Source of the DNA: a bacterium
GTDB lineage: Bacteria; UBP18; UBA7526
Reading direction: 5' to 3'
Assembly: GCA_030619985.1 (NCBI GenBank)
Contig: JAUXAI010000011.1
Span: forward strand, 1-24,836
DNA: 24,836 nucleotides
In this document: positions 23,337 through 24,836 of the stretch, one piece after another
Layout: every line of letters begins with the position of its first letter
Numbering within the stretch: the stretch's first letter is position 1
Program-made: the position numbers and the translations under genes
The notes under the pieces: model-generated
What the model saw: the letters and a program-made list of their open reading frames with translations, nothing else
Database searches by the model: none
Told to the model about the DNA's origin: nothing

Positions 23337-24665
23337 ATGAGGTATCAACAAGCGCTTGAATATCTGGAGAGTTTTCAAAGGTTTGGGATAAGGTTAGGAT
23401 TAAAGAATATAAGAAAACTCCTTAAGTTACTGGGGAATCCAGAAAAGAGATTAAAAGTCATTCATATTGGAGGAACGAATGGCAAAGGCTCGGTGGGAGC
23501 CTTTCTTTTTTATATCTTAAAAGAAGCGGGCTATAAGGTGGGGTTCTATACCTCTCCCCATCTGGTCGATTTTCGAGAAAGGATAAGAACAAGCGAGGGA
23601 TTGATACCAAAGAGGGAACTCACCAGATTAGTTTCAGGCTTCAGGCTTCAGGCTTCAGGCTTCAATTTTCAACCCACCTTTTTTGAAATGACTACTGCTC
23701 TGGCGCTAAAGTATTTTGCAGAGCAAAGGGTAGATTTTGCTATCTTAGAGGTGGGGATGGGAGGAAGGTTGGATGCCACAAATGTCACTAGGCCTCTAGT
23801 CTCAGTGATTACTAATGTTGATTTCGAGCATACAGAACATCTGGGAAAAAGCCTTAGGAAAATCGCTTATGAGAAATGTGGGATCATTAAGGAGAAAGTA
23901 CCTGTCATTACCGCAGAGAATAAGAAGGAAGCCTTAAGAGTAATAGAGGAGACTTGTCGAAAGAAAAAGGCAAGACTATACAGGATAGGGGAAGAGATAC
24001 TGATCAAGGGTAAAGGGTTAAGGGTTAAGGGTCAAGGGTCGATAAGAAAACCATCGATTACCCACTATTGGCAGACTTTTAATATTAGTGGAATTAAGGG
24101 TAGATACGATAATCTAAAGATCTCGCTTTTGGGTAAGCATCAATTATTGAATGCTACTTGCGCTCTGGGAGCAGTAGAACTTCTCCGGCCAAAAGTAAAA
24201 ATTACCGAAGAAAAGATAAGAAAAGGCTTAGCCAGGACTATCTGGCCCGGAAGATTAGAAGTTATACCGATCACCGATCACCGATCACCGATCACCGTAA
24301 TATTGGATGGTGCCCACAATGTGGCAGGAGCAAGGGCCCTTAAGGAAGCCATTAGGGACTCTTTTAATTATAAGCGGTTAATCCTCCTTTTGGGTATCCT
24401 GAAGGATAAGGATATTAAAGGAATTCTAGCCCAGTTAGCACCCTTAGCCTCCCGGATAATCATTACCAGACCCCAGAGCCCTCGGGCAGAAGAACCAGAA
24501 GAGATAGCCGAAATAGCAAAGGAATATTCAGGTTCAATAGTGATTAAAGAAAAAGTCTCTCAGGCGATTGAATATGCTCTCTCTTGTGCAAAGAGGAGGG
24601 ATATAGTTCTTATTACTGGCTCACTCTATACGATAGGTGAAGCCAAAACCTATCTGGAAGGCTGA
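23337..24665 (+). CDS. folC: Folylpolyglutamate synthase / dihydrofolate synthase (FolC)
   Basis: A 442-residue Mur-ligase-family enzyme adding glutamate to dihydropteroate and folates with ATP. P-loop GGTNGKGS at 45-52, GFYTSPHLVDFRERI, PTFFEMTTALALKYF, the Mg/ATP block VGMGGRLDATNV and TNVDFEHTEHLG, LLGKHQLLNATCAL, WPGRLEVI and VILDGAHN are in the right order. Three different heptanucleotide tandem repeats lie inside the frame at surface-loop positions (about residues 99-108, 224-235 and 310-320); they replace variable loops and leave the catalytic motifs intact. No clear SD is seen before ATG 23337. The preceding terminator implies its own promoter, which I could not place. Confidence 0.94.
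   Translation: MRYQQALEYLESFQRFGIRLGLKNIRKLLKLLGNPEKRLKVIHIGGTNGKGSVGAFLFYILKEAGYKVGFYTSPHLVDFRERIRTSEGLIPKRELTRLVSGFRLQASGFNFQPTFFEMTTALALKYFAEQRVDFAILEVGMGGRLDATNVTRPLVSVITNVDFEHTEHLGKSLRKIAYEKCGIIKEKVPVITAENKKEALRVIEETCRKKKARLYRIGEEILIKGKGLRVKGQGSIRKPSITHYWQTFNISGIKGRYDNLKISLLGKHQLLNATCALGAVELLRPKVKITEEKIRKGLARTIWPGRLEVIPITDHRSPITVILDGAHNVAGARALKEAIRDSFNYKRLILLLGILKDKDIKGILAQLAPLASRIIITRPQSPRAEEPEEIAEIAKEYSGSIVIKEKVSQAIEYALSCAKRRDIVLITGSLYTIGEAKTYLEG
23633..23660 (+). repeat. Heptanucleotide tandem repeat TTCAGGC x4 inside folC
   Basis: Four exact copies of TTCAGGC, then a partial TTCA. In frame they encode FRLQASGF at about residues 101-108, just before PTFFEMT. Confidence 0.9.
24006..24040 (+). 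repeat. Heptanucleotide tandem repeat AAGGGTN x5 inside folC
   Basis: Five 7-base units: AAGGGTA, AAGGGTT twice, AAGGGTC twice. They encode KGKGLRVKGQGS around residue 224-235. Confidence 0.9.
24266..24297 (+). repeat. Heptanucleotide tandem repeat ACCGATC x4 inside folC
   Basis: Four exact copies of ACCGATC plus ACCG. They encode ITDHRSPIT directly between GRLEVIP and VILDGAHN. Confidence 0.9.
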
Positions 24666-24722
24666 AGATTTGAAGCAATTTGTATTCGATCGAACATAAA
24701 TTGCCTCACCCTTAAAGATCTT

Positions 24723-24750
24723 AGCTCCCATTCTTTTGGGGGCTTTTGTT
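24723..24750 (+). terminator. Rho-independent terminator after folC
   Basis: Stem AGCTCCCA (24723-24730) with TGGGGGCT (24737-24744), one T-G pair, around a 6-base loop, followed by TTTGTTTT. It lies 58 bases after the folC stop. Confidence 0.85.
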
Positions 24751-24755
24751 TTAAT

Positions 24756-24784
24756 TTGACTACAGCATATATATGTGATATTAT
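24756..24784 (+). promoter_or_regulatory. Sigma-70-type promoter for the next gene
   Basis: TTGACT (24756-24761) and TATTAT (24779-24784) are separated by 17 bases. TG at 24776-24777 adds an extended -10. It follows a terminator and points at an SD at the window edge, so it probably drives the gene that starts just beyond. Confidence 0.65.
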
Positions 24785-24824
24785 ATGAGTTATTAGAAAT
24801 TTGACCAAATGAGCGTGATTAAGC

Positions 24825-24830
24825 AGGAGG
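24825..24830 (+). promoter_or_regulatory. Ribosome binding site of a gene starting past the window
   Basis: A consensus AGGAGG ends 6 bases before the window edge. No start codon follows inside the window, so a coding sequence very probably begins within the next few bases. Confidence 0.6.
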
Positions 24831-24836
24831 TTCAAG

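Noticed and set aside
23633-24297. CRISPR array or mobile element in folC
   Set aside because: The units are direct 7-mers without spacers and the gene stays in frame with all catalytic motifs.

Overview
The window is a dense stretch of bacterial chromosome in which every supported gene lies on the + strand: about 21 protein genes (one only as its 3' end), a tmRNA and seven intact tRNA genes. Nothing resembles a phage, insertion sequence or CRISPR array. The envelope genes (amidase with AMIN domain, two PilT-type ATPases), the class I two-subunit fumarase and the Fe-S hydro-lyases suggest an anaerobic Gram-negative-type bacterium. Arginine is written mostly AGG/AGA and the coding strand is purine-rich. 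Spacers are full of small palindromes and short repeats of a kind often seen in uncultivated lineages such as Omnitrophota. That placement is an inference from style only; no marker here fixes the phylum.

Layout. (1) 1-2344: uvrA 3' end, a membrane sensor histidine kinase with its one-domain response regulator, and a terminator. (2) 2357-3505: two truncated tRNA-Leu pieces, intact tRNA-Leu(CAG), then smpB next to its partner RNA ssrA (trans-translation). (3) 3537-5640: exported N-acetylmuramoyl-L-alanine amidase and a GerMN-domain protein (envelope). (4) 5796-9287: murI, the two fumarase subunits, rph and rdgB, mostly overlapping or a few bases apart. (5) 9291-10022: tRNA cluster Pro-Arg-His-Arg-Lys-Leu with a tRNA-Arg gene broken by palindromic inserts. 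(6) 10040-14699: trigger factor, ClpP and Lon, a protein-quality-control block. (7) 14699-19763: two PilT-like ATPases, a membrane TPR protein, a class V aminotransferase and a NifV-type homocitrate synthase, all tightly coupled to lon. (8) 19923-23270: aconitase-family large subunit, trpB and trpA. (9) 23337-24665: folC, a terminator, then a strong promoter and ribosome binding site for a gene starting just beyond the window.

Points most worth a second look: a 14-nt perfect inverted repeat that could pair with the clpP Shine-Dalgarno and start codon, with a competing partner in between; an 8-mer (CCCCGCAC) found exactly where three tRNA fragments break off in the D-arm; three different heptanucleotide tandem repeats inside folC; a tmRNA whose tag does not end in the usual LAA; and a ClpP with Asn in place of the triad Asp.
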